From: CAZYMF01 sp964648215 | GTDB taxonomy: Bacteria > Desulfobacterota > Binatia > HRBIN30 > JACQVA1 | Direction: 5' to 3' | Length of the DNA stretch: 30,529 nt | Assembly: GCA_964648215.1 (NCBI GenBank) | Contig: CAZYMF010000038.1 | Span: 1 to 30,529 of the forward strand | Shown: piece by piece, positions 1 through 8,341 of the stretch | Layout of the letters: each line of letters begins with the position of its first letter | How positions within the stretch are numbered: position 1 is the first letter of the stretch | Position numbers and translations under genes: made by a program | Notes under the pieces: model-generated | What the model saw: only the letters and a program-made list of their open reading frames with translations | What the model was told of the DNA's origin: nothing | The model's database searches: none

Positions 1-1100
1 TCGACTCGGCGCAGGACGGCTGGGTCACCCTCGACGGGCGCTCCGTTCTCATGCTGTGCTCCAACAACTATCTGGGCCTCGCCAACCATCCGGCGCTGCG
101 CGAGGCGGCGATGGTCGCGGCGCGCGATACCGGTGTCGGGGCCGGCGCCTCGCGGCTGATCTCGGGCTCGATGCGCGCCCATCGTGAGCTGGAGGAACGC
201 CTGGCCGCGTTCAAAGGCACCGAGGCCGCGCTGCTCTTCAACTCGGGTTACCACGCCAACGTCGGCATCATCACCGCCCTGGTCGGCGCCGGCGACCTGA
301 TCCTGAGCGACGAGCTGAACCACGCCAGCATCGTCGACGGCTGCCGCCTGTCGCGCGCCCGCGTCCACGTCTACCGCCACCTCGATCTCGATCGGCTCGA
401 GGACGGCCTGCGGCGGCCGGCGCGCCGCAAGCTGATCGTCACCGACTCCGTCTTCAGCATGGACGGCGACGTTGCGCCGTTGCCCGAGATCTGCGCCCTG
501 GCGCAGCGCTACGGCGCCATGGTCGTCGTCGACGAGGCGCACGCGACCGGCGTTCTCGGGATGACGGGTGCCGGCGCGGTGGAGCTCCACGGCGTCCGCG
601 ACGGCGTCACGGTGCAGATGGGAACGCTCGGGAAGGCGCTGGGCTGCTTCGGCGCCTTCGCAGCCGGCAGCCGCCAGATCGTCGATCTGCTCATCAATAC
701 GGCGCGCAGCTTCATCTACACCACCGCCCTGCCGCCCTCGATCGTCGCCGCGGCCGGAGCCGCCCTCACTCTGATCGCGACCGAGCCCGAACGCCGGGCG
801 CGAACCCTCGCGCGGGCGCAACGGCTCGCCGCCGGGTTGCGCCGCCTCGGCTATTCGGTGCCGGCCGACGGCACGCCGATCGTTCCGGTGCTGCTCGGCG
901 GCGCGGCGGAAACCATGGCTCACTGCGCCGAGCTGCTCGCCGGCGACGTCTTCGTCCAGGGGATTCGCCCGCCGACCGTGCCGCCGGGGACGTCACGGCT
1001 GCGCGCGACCACCATGGCGACGCACACGCCGGCCGACATCGACCACGCTCTGGAAGCCTTCTCCCGCCTGCAGGCGGGAAAGCAGGCCGCGCTTGCATGA
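1..1100 (+). CDS. bioF: 8-amino-7-oxononanoate synthase, 5'-truncated by window edge
   Basis: This PLP enzyme condenses pimeloyl-ACP (or pimeloyl-CoA) with alanine to form 8-amino-7-oxononanoate (KAPA), the first step of biotin-ring assembly in the cytoplasm. The frame is open from base 3 with family-like residues (DSAQDGWVTLDGRSVLML) before the first ATG at 51, so the true start lies upstream and roughly 30-40 residues are missing. Visible family marks are CSNNYLGLA near the start, the GAGASRLISGS loop, the NSGYHAN motif, DEAHATGVLG (the aspartate and histidine that contact PLP) and TLGKALG, whose lysine should form the Schiff base. The stop TGA (1098-1100) overlaps the bioA ATG at 1097, so the two are probably translationally coupled. 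Identification is based on motifs and on the following bioA and bioD; other alpha-oxoamine synthases are less likely in this context. Confidence 0.95.
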   Translation, partial: DSAQDGWVTLDGRSVLMLCSNNYLGLANHPALREAAMVAARDTGVGAGASRLISGSMRAHRELEERLAAFKGTEAALLFNSGYHANVGIITALVGAGDLILSDELNHASIVDGCRLSRARVHVYRHLDLDRLEDGLRRPARRKLIVTDSVFSMDGDVAPLPEICALAQRYGAMVVVDEAHATGVLGMTGAGAVELHGVRDGVTVQMGTLGKALGCFGAFAAGSRQIVDLLINTARSFIYTTALPPSIVAAAGAALTLIATEPERRARTLARAQRLAAGLRRLGYSVPADGTPIVPVLLGGAAETMAHCAELLAGDVFVQGIRPPTVPPGTSRLRATTMATHTPADIDHALEAFSRLQAGKQAALA

Positions 1101-2458
1101 CCGAGACGCCGACCACGGCCGACCTCGTTCGCTGGGACCATGCCTACCTGTGGCACCCGTTCACGCAGATGCGCGAATGGCTCGCCGCCGAGCCGGTCAT
1201 CATCGAGCGCGGCGAGGGCAACTACCTGATCGACACCGCAGGGCGGCGCTATCTCGACGGCGTCTCCTCGCTGTGGTGCAACGTCCATGGTCATCGTAAG
1301 CCGGAGCTCGACGCCGCGCTGCATGCGCAGATCGACCGCATCGCCCACTCGACCATGCTGGGACTCGCCAACGTGCCGGCCATCGAGCTGGCGCGGAAGC
1401 TGGTTGCCATCGCTCCGGGCAATCTGACCCGGGTGTTCTATTCCGACGCCGGCGCCACCGCCGTCGAGATCGCCCTCAAGGTCGCCTACCAGTACTGGCA
1501 GCTCAAGGGAGTGCCCGGTCGCGATACGTTCGTCTCGCTCACCGAGTCGTACCACGGCGACACCCTCGGCGCCGTCAGCGTCGGCTACTCGGAAGCGTTC
1601 CATCGCTATTTCAAGCCGCTGTTGTTTCCCTGCGAGCGGCTCAATCCCCCTCACGTCTTCCGCTGGCAGCGCGGTCTGCCGCCGGCACGGGCGTTGGAGC
1701 TGGCGGTGCAGGAGGCCGAGGAGCTGTTCGCGCGCCGCGGCGAGCGCATCGCCGCCCTGATCGTCGAGCCGATGATGCAGGGGGCGGCGGGCATGTGGGC
1801 GCAGCCACGCGGGTACCTGGCGGCTCTGCGCGAGCTCACGCGCAAGGCCGGCACGCTGCTCATCTGTGACGAAGTCGCGACCGGCTTCGGCCGCACCGGC
1901 AAGATGTTCGCCGTCGCCCACGACAACGTCAGCCCGGACATCCTCTGCGTCGGCAAGGGCCTCACCGGCGGCTATCTGCCGTTGGCCGCGACGCTGACGA
2001 CCGAGGAGATCTTCTCCGCCTTCCTGGCCCCGTACGACGAGCTCAAGACCTTCTTCCACGGGCACACGTACACCGGCAACCCGCTGGCGTGTGCGGTTGC
2101 CCTGGCCAACCTCGAGATCTTCGAGCGCGAGGGAGTGATCACCCGGGTCGAGGCGCGCGCCGCGCAGCTGAGCGACCTGCTCCATCGAGAGTTTGCCGGG
2201 CTGCCTCACGTCGGCGACATCCGGCAGTGGGGGTTGATGGCCGGGATCGAATTGACGCGCGATGTTCGCCGTCGAACGGCCTATGAGACGGCGGCAAGGG
2301 TTGGGGCTCGCGTGGTCGCCGAAGCGCGCAAATTCGGAGTCATCGTCCGGCCGCTGGGAGACGTCGTCGTGCTCATGCCGCCACTCAGCATCACCGAGGA
2401 GGAGTTGATCACCCTGTGCGGCTCCGTTCGTCAGGCCATCCTCAACGTTACCGGCTGA
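1097..2458 (+). CDS. bioA: adenosylmethionine-8-amino-7-oxononanoate aminotransferase
   Basis: BioA transfers an amino group, normally from S-adenosylmethionine, to KAPA, giving 7,8-diaminopelargonate in the biotin pathway. The 453-residue product has the usual family length. It opens with the BioA-type LWHPFTQMREW segment and SLWCNVHGHRKPELDAAL. It then shows the class III aminotransferase marks SDAGATAVEIALK, SYHGDTLGAVSVG, CDEVATGFGRTGKMFA (PLP aspartate) and CVGKGLTGGYLPLAA, whose lysine should hold PLP. The C-terminal HTYTGNPLACAVALANLE is also typical. The ATG is embedded in the bioF stop (ATGA overlap), which fixes the start and indicates coupling. The gene is followed by 179 bases of lower-GC spacer and a separate promoter, so bioD may be transcribed independently of bioFA. 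Confidence 0.96.
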   Translation: MTETPTTADLVRWDHAYLWHPFTQMREWLAAEPVIIERGEGNYLIDTAGRRYLDGVSSLWCNVHGHRKPELDAALHAQIDRIAHSTMLGLANVPAIELARKLVAIAPGNLTRVFYSDAGATAVEIALKVAYQYWQLKGVPGRDTFVSLTESYHGDTLGAVSVGYSEAFHRYFKPLLFPCERLNPPHVFRWQRGLPPARALELAVQEAEELFARRGERIAALIVEPMMQGAAGMWAQPRGYLAALRELTRKAGTLLICDEVATGFGRTGKMFAVAHDNVSPDILCVGKGLTGGYLPLAATLTTEEIFSAFLAPYDELKTFFHGHTYTGNPLACAVALANLEIFEREGVITRVEARAAQLSDLLHREFAGLPHVGDIRQWGLMAGIELTRDVRRRTAYETAARVGARVVAEARKFGVIVRPLGDVVVLMPPLSITEEELITLCGSVRQAILNVTG

Positions 2459-2584
2459 CGCTCCGGAGATCGGAAAAAGGTACGCCAAGTTCCTGACGTT
2501 TGGAACGTTTTACGCCCTCTCGTTGTCTCATCGGACACACCACCCCAACCCGCGCCCCATTAGGCTTCGTAAAATCGACCGTGA

Positions 2585-2613
2585 CTGATACGGCACGCGC
2601 ATTGCTATATAAT
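2585..2613 (+). promoter_or_regulatory. sigma70-type promoter for the 54-aa membrane protein (and perhaps bioD)
   Basis: A perfect TATAAT at 2608-2613 is preceded, after 17 bases, by CTGATA (2585-2590), four of six matches to TTGACA. Perfect TATAAT is unexpected by chance in such GC-rich DNA. Transcription should start near 2620, giving a short leader with the GGAGG ribosome site at 2628-2632. Confidence 0.6.
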
Positions 2614-2637
2614 TAGCTAGGAGAATCGGAGGCTGCC

Positions 2638-2802
2638 ATGCGCACCACTATCGCTGAACCCCATTGGAACGGTTTCCTGGCCCACGAGGTCGCGGATTTC
2701 GACCGAGCGCCTGGCCTACCGCTGGTAGGATTCATTTCCGGGACGGTGATCAGTCTGGGCCTGTGGGCGGCCATCACCATGATCATCGTGGTTCTCCTCT
2801 GA
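2638..2802 (+). CDS. 54-residue protein with a single C-terminal membrane helix
   Basis: This small gene has a strong ribosome site, GGAGG at 2628-2632, five bases before the ATG, and a promoter-like element just upstream. The product starts MRTTIAEPHWNGFLAHEVAD and carries about 30 mostly polar residues. A hydrophobic stretch then runs from about residue 31 to the last residue (LVGFISGTVISLGLWAAI, then TMIIVVLL), ending exactly at the stop. This is the layout of a C-terminal (tail) anchored protein: no signal peptide and almost nothing after the helix. It lies between bioA and bioD, 67 bases before the bioD start. I do not recognise a family. A biotin or pimelate uptake role cannot be supported from sequence. 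The promoter, ribosome site and hydrophobic segment make it likely to be a real gene. Confidence 0.65.
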   Translation: MRTTIAEPHWNGFLAHEVADFDRAPGLPLVGFISGTVISLGLWAAITMIIVVLL

Positions 2803-2869
2803 TCCCTCCTCTTCCGCTCTCCCCTTCGAGCGGAGCATTTGCTACACGGGCTCGTCCCAGGACAAGCCC

Positions 2870-3579
2870 GTGCCTTCCTTCAACCTTCTCATCACTGGAA
2901 CGGATACCGGCGTCGGCAAGACGACGGTAGCGGCGGGCCTGGCTGCCGCCGTCCGAGCCACGGGCCGGCGCGTGGGAGTTCTCAAGCCCGCGGAGACCGG
3001 TTGCGAGCCCGGTCCCGCCGGCGAGCCGATCGCGGTTGACGCGCGTCGCCTGGCCTACTTCGCCCAGTGCGCTGCCGACCCGCTCACCGTCTGCCCCTTC
3101 CGCCTGCGCGATCCCCTGGCCCCGAGCATTGCCGCGAAACGCGAGGGGCGGAAGGTCGATCTCGCCCGGATTGTCGAGTCGTACGAGCGCCTGGCGGCGG
3201 CCCACGACGTCGTGCTGGTCGAGGGTGCGGGCGGTCTCCTGGTTCCCCTGTGGGATCGCCTGACGTTTGCCGATCTGTGCCGGCGTCTCGACCTGCGACT
3301 GTTGCTGGTGGTCGGCAACAAGTTGGGGGCGATCAATCACGCGTTGCTTACGTTGTCGCACGCCCGGCAGGTAAGCCTTCCCGTCGCCGGCTACGTGATC
3401 AACGCTCTGTCGCCCGCGGCGGACCTGGCCGCCGAGACCAACGTCGCGCTGTTGACCGAGCTCGCCGGGCCGCCCCTGGGGGTGATCCCGTGGCTCGGCG
3501 AGATCCAGGAGACCGCGGCGGAGCGGGCGCGCCTGGCCGAGCTCTTCGCCGCCCGAGTACGCCTCGCGGATCTCTGGCC
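2870..3579 (+). CDS. bioD: ATP-dependent dethiobiotin synthetase, 3' end lost in N gap
   Basis: BioD carboxylates 7,8-diaminopelargonate and closes the ureido ring with ATP, giving dethiobiotin. The sequence begins MPSFNLLITGTDTGVGKTT, the family P-loop at residues 10-19, followed by VLKPAETGC (substrate-binding lysine region), the PLAPSIAAKREGR segment, EGAGGLLVPL near residue 120 and VVGNKLGAINHALLT. The chosen start is GTG at 2870, with AGGA at 2859-2862 as a weak ribosome site; the P-loop begins a few residues later, as in the family. Some 236 codons are visible before the gap at 3580, close to full family length, so only a few residues should be missing. Any reading through the N run to a stop at 3688 is artificial because the gap length is unknown. 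Confidence 0.93.
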
Positions 3580-3679
3580 NNNNNNNNNNNNNNNNNNNNN
3601 NNNNNNNNNNNNNNNNNNNNNNNNNNNNNNNNNNNNNNNNNNNNNNNNNNNNNNNNNNNNNNNNNNNNNNNNNNNNNNN
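3580..3679. other. assembly gap (100 N)
   Basis: Exactly 100 unknown bases, a conventional placeholder length, so the true distance is unknown. The gap lies between the 3' ends of two convergent genes, bioD (+) and larC (-). A strong inverted repeat or terminator at this junction could have broken the assembly, but this cannot be seen. Confidence 0.99.
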
Positions 3680-4839
3680 GCCGCCTGATACACCGTCTTC
3701 AGCGGAACGTTCCGCTCGCGGGCGACGCGGCAGCAATCCTCGTACTCCGGCGCGACGTTGTCGCGTCCCTCCGGGCCGTGGGCGACCTTCACCCGTACCG
3801 CCCCGAGCTCGGTGTCCACGGTCACGATCTCCCGCGCCAGAGTGCTGCGCTGCACCACGTGGTAGCGCACGCCGATCGCCGTCGTCTCGCTCAAGACGAT
3901 GCCGGTCAGACGCGCGCGGTCGCTCTCGGAGCAAAGCACGTTGAGCACGATCCCCGGCCGGTTCTTCTTCATGTACACCGGCGTCAGGTAGACGTCGCGC
4001 GCCCCGGCTTCGAGCAACCGCTCCATGACGTAGCCGTAGATTTCCGGATTGGCATCATCGATGTTGGTTGCCAGCAACACCATCTCGTCCGTGCCGACCG
4101 CCGTCGCCGGCTCGCCGAGGACCAGGCGCAGGACGTTGGGACGGTCGGCCAGGCGGCGGCTGCCGGCGCCGTAGCCGACCGCCTCGATCCGCAACGGTGG
4201 CGGCTCGGGGCGGGTCAGGGCGGCAACGATGGCCGCGCCCGTCGGGGTGACCAGCTCGCCTTCGCCGTCCTGGGCGCGCACCGGGTATCCCTGCAGCAGC
4301 TCGATCGTTGCCGGTGCCGGTACCGGGAGTGGGCCGTGCTGCGAGTGCACCAGGCCGGACCCGAGAGGTAGCGGCGAGACGTACGCGGCCTCGATGCCGA
4401 GCGCCGTGAACCCCACGGCCGTGGCGACGACGTCGACGATGGCGTCGACGGCCCCGACCTCGTGAAACTCGACGTCGTCGGGCGCGATCCCGTGCACGCG
4501 CCCTTCGGCCCGCGCCAACGCGGTGAAGACGGCCAGCGCTCTTTCCTTCACTTCCGTGCTCAGCCGGCTCTCCGCCAACAGCGCGCGGACCGCGCGAAAC
4601 GGACGGTGCGGATGATGCTCGTGCGGGGGGTGGTCGGCGCGAGGTTCGAGCCGAACGGAAAATTTCACCGCGCCGATGCCGTTCACGCTCACGCTCTCGG
4701 CGTCGATGGAGTAGTCCGAGAGCGGCAGGTGTTGCAGCTCAGCTCGTAGCTCGTCGAGCGAGAGACCGAGGGCCAGCAGGGCTCCCACGGTCATGTCGCC
4801 GCTGACGCCCGAAAAGGCGTCGAAGTAGAGAACGCGCAT
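3680..4839 (-). CDS. larC: nickel-pincer cofactor nickel-insertion protein LarC, 3' end lost in N gap
   Basis: LarC inserts nickel into the pyridinium-bisthiocarboxylate mononucleotide precursor to make the nickel-pincer nucleotide, the cofactor of lactate racemase and related epimerases. The N-terminus MRVLYFDAFSGVSGDM is the DUF111/LarC signature. A histidine cluster (H70, H73, H75, H76, H78) fits nickel binding. Later marks include FHEVGAVDAIVDVV, PLPLGSGLVHSQHGPLPVPAPAT, ATNIDDANPEIYGYVMERL and DVYLTPVYMKKNRPG. About 386 codons are visible, near full length. Unlike lactobacilli, where LarC is made from two frames by programmed frameshift, this is one continuous frame. The ATG at 4837-4839 has AGGA seven bases upstream. 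No larA, larB or larE is in the window. The upstream metallopeptidase gene is 44 bases away on the same strand and may be co-transcribed. Confidence 0.93.
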
Positions 4840-4883
4840 GCGGCAATCCTAGCATGCGTTGCCGCGTTGCCGACAAGCGGGGA

Positions 4884-5456
4884 TCAGAACGGACGGGTGA
4901 GCTCTCCCGGGTGCGCGATGTAGTTCTTCAGCTGGATGCGCATCGCCGTGTCGCTGACCCGGAAGGCGCGAGCCATCTCGCGCACGACCGTGTCGGGATA
5001 CTCGTGGTGCAGGCGGTAGGGCAGGCAGTCGTCGAGCATCCAGAGGGGCATCAGCAGCGCGGCGGCGCCGAAGTCGGCCTCGCGCTCGAGCAGGGCGCGG
5101 CGGCCGTCGCGGGCATGCTCCGCCGTGCGGCAGGCGGTCAGGTTCTGCAGCTTGCCCTGCGCGAAGTGGAGCTCCGCATGCATGATCTCGTGGGCCAGGG
5201 TGAAGCGCAGCCGCGGGCGCGAGTTGTCCTTGCGCAGGTGAATCGTCTTCTGCTCGCCGTCGGGGGTGAGAAAGACGCGCCCGTCGAGCCCCAGCGGGAG
5301 ATCGACCTCGAAGACCTTGTACGAGTCGTGGGCCGACAGGAAGTCCTCGAACCGGAACGGGGGATGGCGGAAGTCCAGTCGCCGGTGAATGGCGTCGACG
5401 ACGGCTTGCGCGGCATCGTGGGAAAGGGGCGAACGAGAACCCTTGCGGCTCGGCAC
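4884..5456 (-). CDS. ImmA/IrrE-family (M78) metallopeptidase without HTH domain
   Basis: This 190-residue protein contains LRFTLAHEIMHAELHF, a zinc-peptidase HExxH site at H89-E90-H93, followed by EREADFGAAALLMP near residues 124-137, which supplies the third ligand region (E124 or E126) as in the ImmA/IrrE N-terminal-like family. Such proteins cleave or control phage-type repressors or, in IrrE/PprI, the DdrO repressor after DNA damage. No helix-turn-helix segment is visible and no XRE repressor gene adjoins it, so its target is unknown. The residues after the peptidase core (about 140-190) resemble the family's C-terminal extension. The start is GTG at 5454-5456 with GGAGG six bases upstream, a strong site. 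The neighbouring larC downstream may share a transcript, but no functional link is evident. Confidence 0.85.
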   Translation of the reverse strand: MPSRKGSRSPLSHDAAQAVVDAIHRRLDFRHPPFRFEDFLSAHDSYKVFEVDLPLGLDGRVFLTPDGEQKTIHLRKDNSRPRLRFTLAHEIMHAELHFAQGKLQNLTACRTAEHARDGRRALLEREADFGAAALLMPLWMLDDCLPYRLHHEYPDTVVREMARAFRVSDTAMRIQLKNYIAHPGELTRPF

Positions 5457-5646
5457 GGTTGACCTCCAAACGAAATTTCAGAACTGGCGCAGGCGGAGTC
5501 GACCCTGCTCGTTCGTATCTCTGACGCTGGCCAATCCGACGGTGACTCCTGTGTATCGGGAGGTCGGGCGGCCGGAAACGAAATTTTGTACCACGGGGAT
5601 GGCGGAGCGGCAACCAAGGCTGTCCTAATACCTGGAAGCAGTAAGG
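5457..5646. other. spacer upstream of the metallopeptidase, with an 11-bp direct repeat
   Basis: This 190-base spacer lies between the start of the metallopeptidase gene and the 3' end of the double-VWA gene; both are on the minus strand. It holds two exact copies of AAACGAAATTT, at 5468-5478 and 5576-5586. The first directly abuts the metallopeptidase ribosome site. No gene is supported here. Confidence 0.5.
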
Positions 5647-8292
5647 TTAATTCGCCCCCGCGGACATCGGCGCCGGCGTCATCCGCCGGATGGCCACATC
5701 GCCGAGGAAGAGGAACATCCCGAGGGGAATCAGCAGGAAGTCCAGCCCATGATACAGCCGGCGGCTGCCCGGCTTGCGCGCCACGACCTCGCGGACGTCG
5801 GGATTGGTCCGCCCGCCCGTCTTCTCGGTCAGGCGACTGAGCAGGGTCACGTTTGGGCTGGGATCGAAGCGCTCTTCTCCCGCCGGCTCATCGCCATCCG
5901 GCACCGCGACGAGCACGGTGCGCTGATCGACGTCCCGGTCGCCGCGGCGGCGCAGGAGGGTCAGCGCGTATCTTCCGCCCGGCAGGCTCGGCAGCCGGCC
6001 GGTGAACTGCTGCGGCGCGATCGGCGCCAGCGGCACATCGACGCTGTCACTCTCGTCCACGTGCAGCCGCGCCAGCAGGGCACCGTCCCCCGCGGGATGG
6101 AACGAGCGGACCGTGAGCTGCGTGGTGCCGTCGTGCCGCCGTACGGCCAGCGCATAGTCCCAGGGGGTCTCGCTGCGCACGCTCCAGTGCACCACCTGCG
6201 ACCAGAACTTGCCGAAACCCGGCCATCCCACCCAGGTCTCGGCGTCATTCGTCAATCCGGCGGTGAAGGCGACGACGCGACCCAGGCCGTACTGCCAGTC
6301 GGCGAGCAGCGGGTTCTTACGGTCGCCGGCGAGGACGAACAAGGGTACTTCCGCACCGGGCTTCACACGGGCGAACGCGTAGCCCGCCAACGGCGGCACG
6401 CTCGCCTCGGCGAGGCCGCGCAGCAGCTGGCTCGGCTGGCCGAAGTGGGGCAGGAAGCGACGCCCCCGCTGCGGCGTCTGCGCCAGCCTCTCGCTGGTGT
6501 CGCGCAGCATGAGCTCGGGCAGCTTGGCGACGTTCTCGACGTGATAGAACTGGCCGCCGGTCCTCGACGAGATGTCGTTCAGCAAGTTGAGGTTGACCGT
6601 GTCGTCGCCGATGCGAATGGTGGTGACGCTGATCCCCGCCTGGCTCAGCGCCGCGATCAGCGGGTAGTGATCGGAGGCGCCACGGTTGGTGTCGCCGTCC
6701 GTCAGCAGGATGATGTGCTTGGTGGAAACGCGCGACGCCACCAGCTGCGCGCGCGCCGACTCGAGCGCGTCGTAGAAATCGGTGCCGCCGCCCTCCTTCA
6801 GGCGCGGGATGGTGTCCTCGAGCAGCTTCCGGTTCTCCCGCAGGGGCCGCAGCGGCGCCAGCTCGAAGGGCTGCGAGTCGAAGGCGATCACGCCGACGAG
6901 GTCGTGATCCTTGAGCTGGCGAATCACCGCCAGCGCCGCCTCGCGCGCATAGCGCAGCTTCTCCCCGTCGCGCAGCGTGCGGATGCGGCTGTTGTAACCC
7001 ATGCTGTTGGAGCGATCGATGAGAACGAAGAGGCCGATCGGCTCGCGCTCGGTACGCTGCGGCTGGCGCGGCTCCAGCGTCACCGGTAACATCTTCTCCA
7101 GCGCCGTTTTGCGGAACCCCGGATCGCCGTAGGTGCGCTCGCTGCCGATCAGGATCAAGCCGCCGCCGAAGTCGCGCACGTAGCGCTCGAGCAAGTCGAG
7201 CCGGTTGGCGCCGAGCCCGGCAGCCGCTACGCCCTCCAGGATGACGCAGTGGAACTCGAGCAGCTCGTCGAGCCGATGGGGAAAGCCGCTGGGCGGCCGC
7301 ACCTCCGCGCCGACGTCCTTGCGCCGCAGCACGGCCGCCAGCGGCGAGCGCGGCGCGGACGTGATGACCAGGGCCCGCGGCTTTCCGACCACGGTGACGC
7401 TCACGTCGCGCCGGTCGTTGGCCGCAATGTCGTCTTGCGGCGCGTGCAGCTCGGCGCGCAGGTGGTGGCTGCCGGCGCCCGTGAGCCGATAGGGAATCTC
7501 GATCGCGTTGAGCCCCGTCTGCAGCGTCACCTTCTCGCTGCCGAGCGGCTGGCCGTCGGCAAACAGGGCGAGCTGCGCCGGACCGGGCCGCGCGTAGTTG
7601 CGCGCGACGATCCGCAAGGGAAAGATCTCGCCCGCGCCGACCACGGGGGCGACGACCAGCCGTTGCAGGGCCACGTCGCGATGCACGGCATGCGGCGGCA
7701 CCGCGGCGTACAGCGTGACGCCGGCGCGCCGCGCGCGCAGCACCGGCGCGCCGCTGTCGCCGCGGGACTCGAGCCCATCGGAGAGCAGGATCAACCGCCG
7801 CTCGCTCTGCGGGCCGAACAGGGCCAGGCCGGCGTCGAGGCCGCGGCCGATGTCGGTGGCCGAGGAGTCGAGGCTGCGCGGCAACGCCTCGATCGGCGCC
7901 GGCGTGCCGGGAGGGCGCAGGACCATGGCGTCCTTGGCGAACGCCACCACCGCCATCTCGTCGCCCGGGGCGAGCGCGCCGGCCAGATCGCTCAGATAAC
8001 GGGTCTCCCATTGCCGGCCGCGCGCGTCGATGCTGTCGGAGACGTCGACGACGGCGACCACCGACAGCCGGTCGACCGGCAGCCGCGTGGTCAGCGACAG
8101 CCCGGCGAGAGCGAGCGTGACGATGACGAAGCAGGCCACGCGCAACGCCGTCGCCGCCGCCGGCGCGTGCCGGCCGAGATGGAGAAGCAGCGGCACGAAG
8201 CCCAACAGCAGCAACCACCACGGGTGCCGCAACGCCACCCCGAGAGTGCCCAGATGAGTGAGGAGATAGTGCAGGCTCGGCTCGTGCGTCAT
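5647..8292 (-). CDS. large membrane protein: two VWA domains in a glutamine-amidotransferase-like scaffold
   Basis: This 881-residue protein is the last gene of the first MoxR operon. Two or three N-terminal membrane segments (about residues 14-39 and 49-66) precede a VWA domain with the metal-site motif DVSDS (D83, S85, S87). An Ig-like stretch follows, then a segment typical of class I glutamine-amidotransferase-like folds (ALVITSAPRSPL, then a FGGGLILIGSERTYGDPGF region). A second VWA domain with DRSNS (D426, S428, S430) and TDGDTNRG is inserted there. The fold then resumes (GLGRVVAFTAGL near the C-terminal third), and a final membrane helix (LDFLLIPLGMFLFLGDVAI) lies near the end. The catalytic Cys-His pair of true amidotransferases is not apparent. 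I chose ATG 8290-8292 because GAGGA lies five bases upstream; a TTG seven codons earlier is weaker. The gene begins 49 bases after the preceding VWA gene and probably forms a MoxR-dependent envelope complex with it. Confidence 0.87.
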   Translation of the reverse strand: MTHEPSLHYLLTHLGTLGVALRHPWWLLLLGFVPLLLHLGRHAPAAATALRVACFVIVTLALAGLSLTTRLPVDRLSVVAVVDVSDSIDARGRQWETRYLSDLAGALAPGDEMAVVAFAKDAMVLRPPGTPAPIEALPRSLDSSATDIGRGLDAGLALFGPQSERRLILLSDGLESRGDSGAPVLRARRAGVTLYAAVPPHAVHRDVALQRLVVAPVVGAGEIFPLRIVARNYARPGPAQLALFADGQPLGSEKVTLQTGLNAIEIPYRLTGAGSHHLRAELHAPQDDIAANDRRDVSVTVVGKPRALVITSAPRSPLAAVLRRKDVGAEVRPPSGFPHRLDELLEFHCVILEGVAAAGLGANRLDLLERYVRDFGGGLILIGSERTYGDPGFRKTALEKMLPVTLEPRQPQRTEREPIGLFVLIDRSNSMGYNSRIRTLRDGEKLRYAREAALAVIRQLKDHDLVGVIAFDSQPFELAPLRPLRENRKLLEDTIPRLKEGGGTDFYDALESARAQLVASRVSTKHIILLTDGDTNRGASDHYPLIAALSQAGISVTTIRIGDDTVNLNLLNDISSRTGGQFYHVENVAKLPELMLRDTSERLAQTPQRGRRFLPHFGQPSQLLRGLAEASVPPLAGYAFARVKPGAEVPLFVLAGDRKNPLLADWQYGLGRVVAFTAGLTNDAETWVGWPGFGKFWSQVVHWSVRSETPWDYALAVRRHDGTTQLTVRSFHPAGDGALLARLHVDESDSVDVPLAPIAPQQFTGRLPSLPGGRYALTLLRRRGDRDVDQRTVLVAVPDGDEPAGEERFDPSPNVTLLSRLTEKTGGRTNPDVREVVARKPGSRRLYHGLDFLLIPLGMFLFLGDVAIRRMTPAPMSAGAN

Positions 8293-8341
8293 CGACGTCC
8301 TCGCCCGCCACAACCGGCTCTCCCGCGCGGCTGCGGCGCGC

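Noticed and set aside
920..2488. Long minus-strand open frame opposite bioF and bioA
   Set aside because: It mirrors bioA codon structure, lacks any family motif and is rich in Arg/Gly/Asp/Gln; typical antisense shadow in high-GC DNA.
3067..4371. Plus-strand open frame crossing the N gap
   Set aside because: It exists only because unknown bases hide stops; it is out of frame with bioD and antisense to larC.
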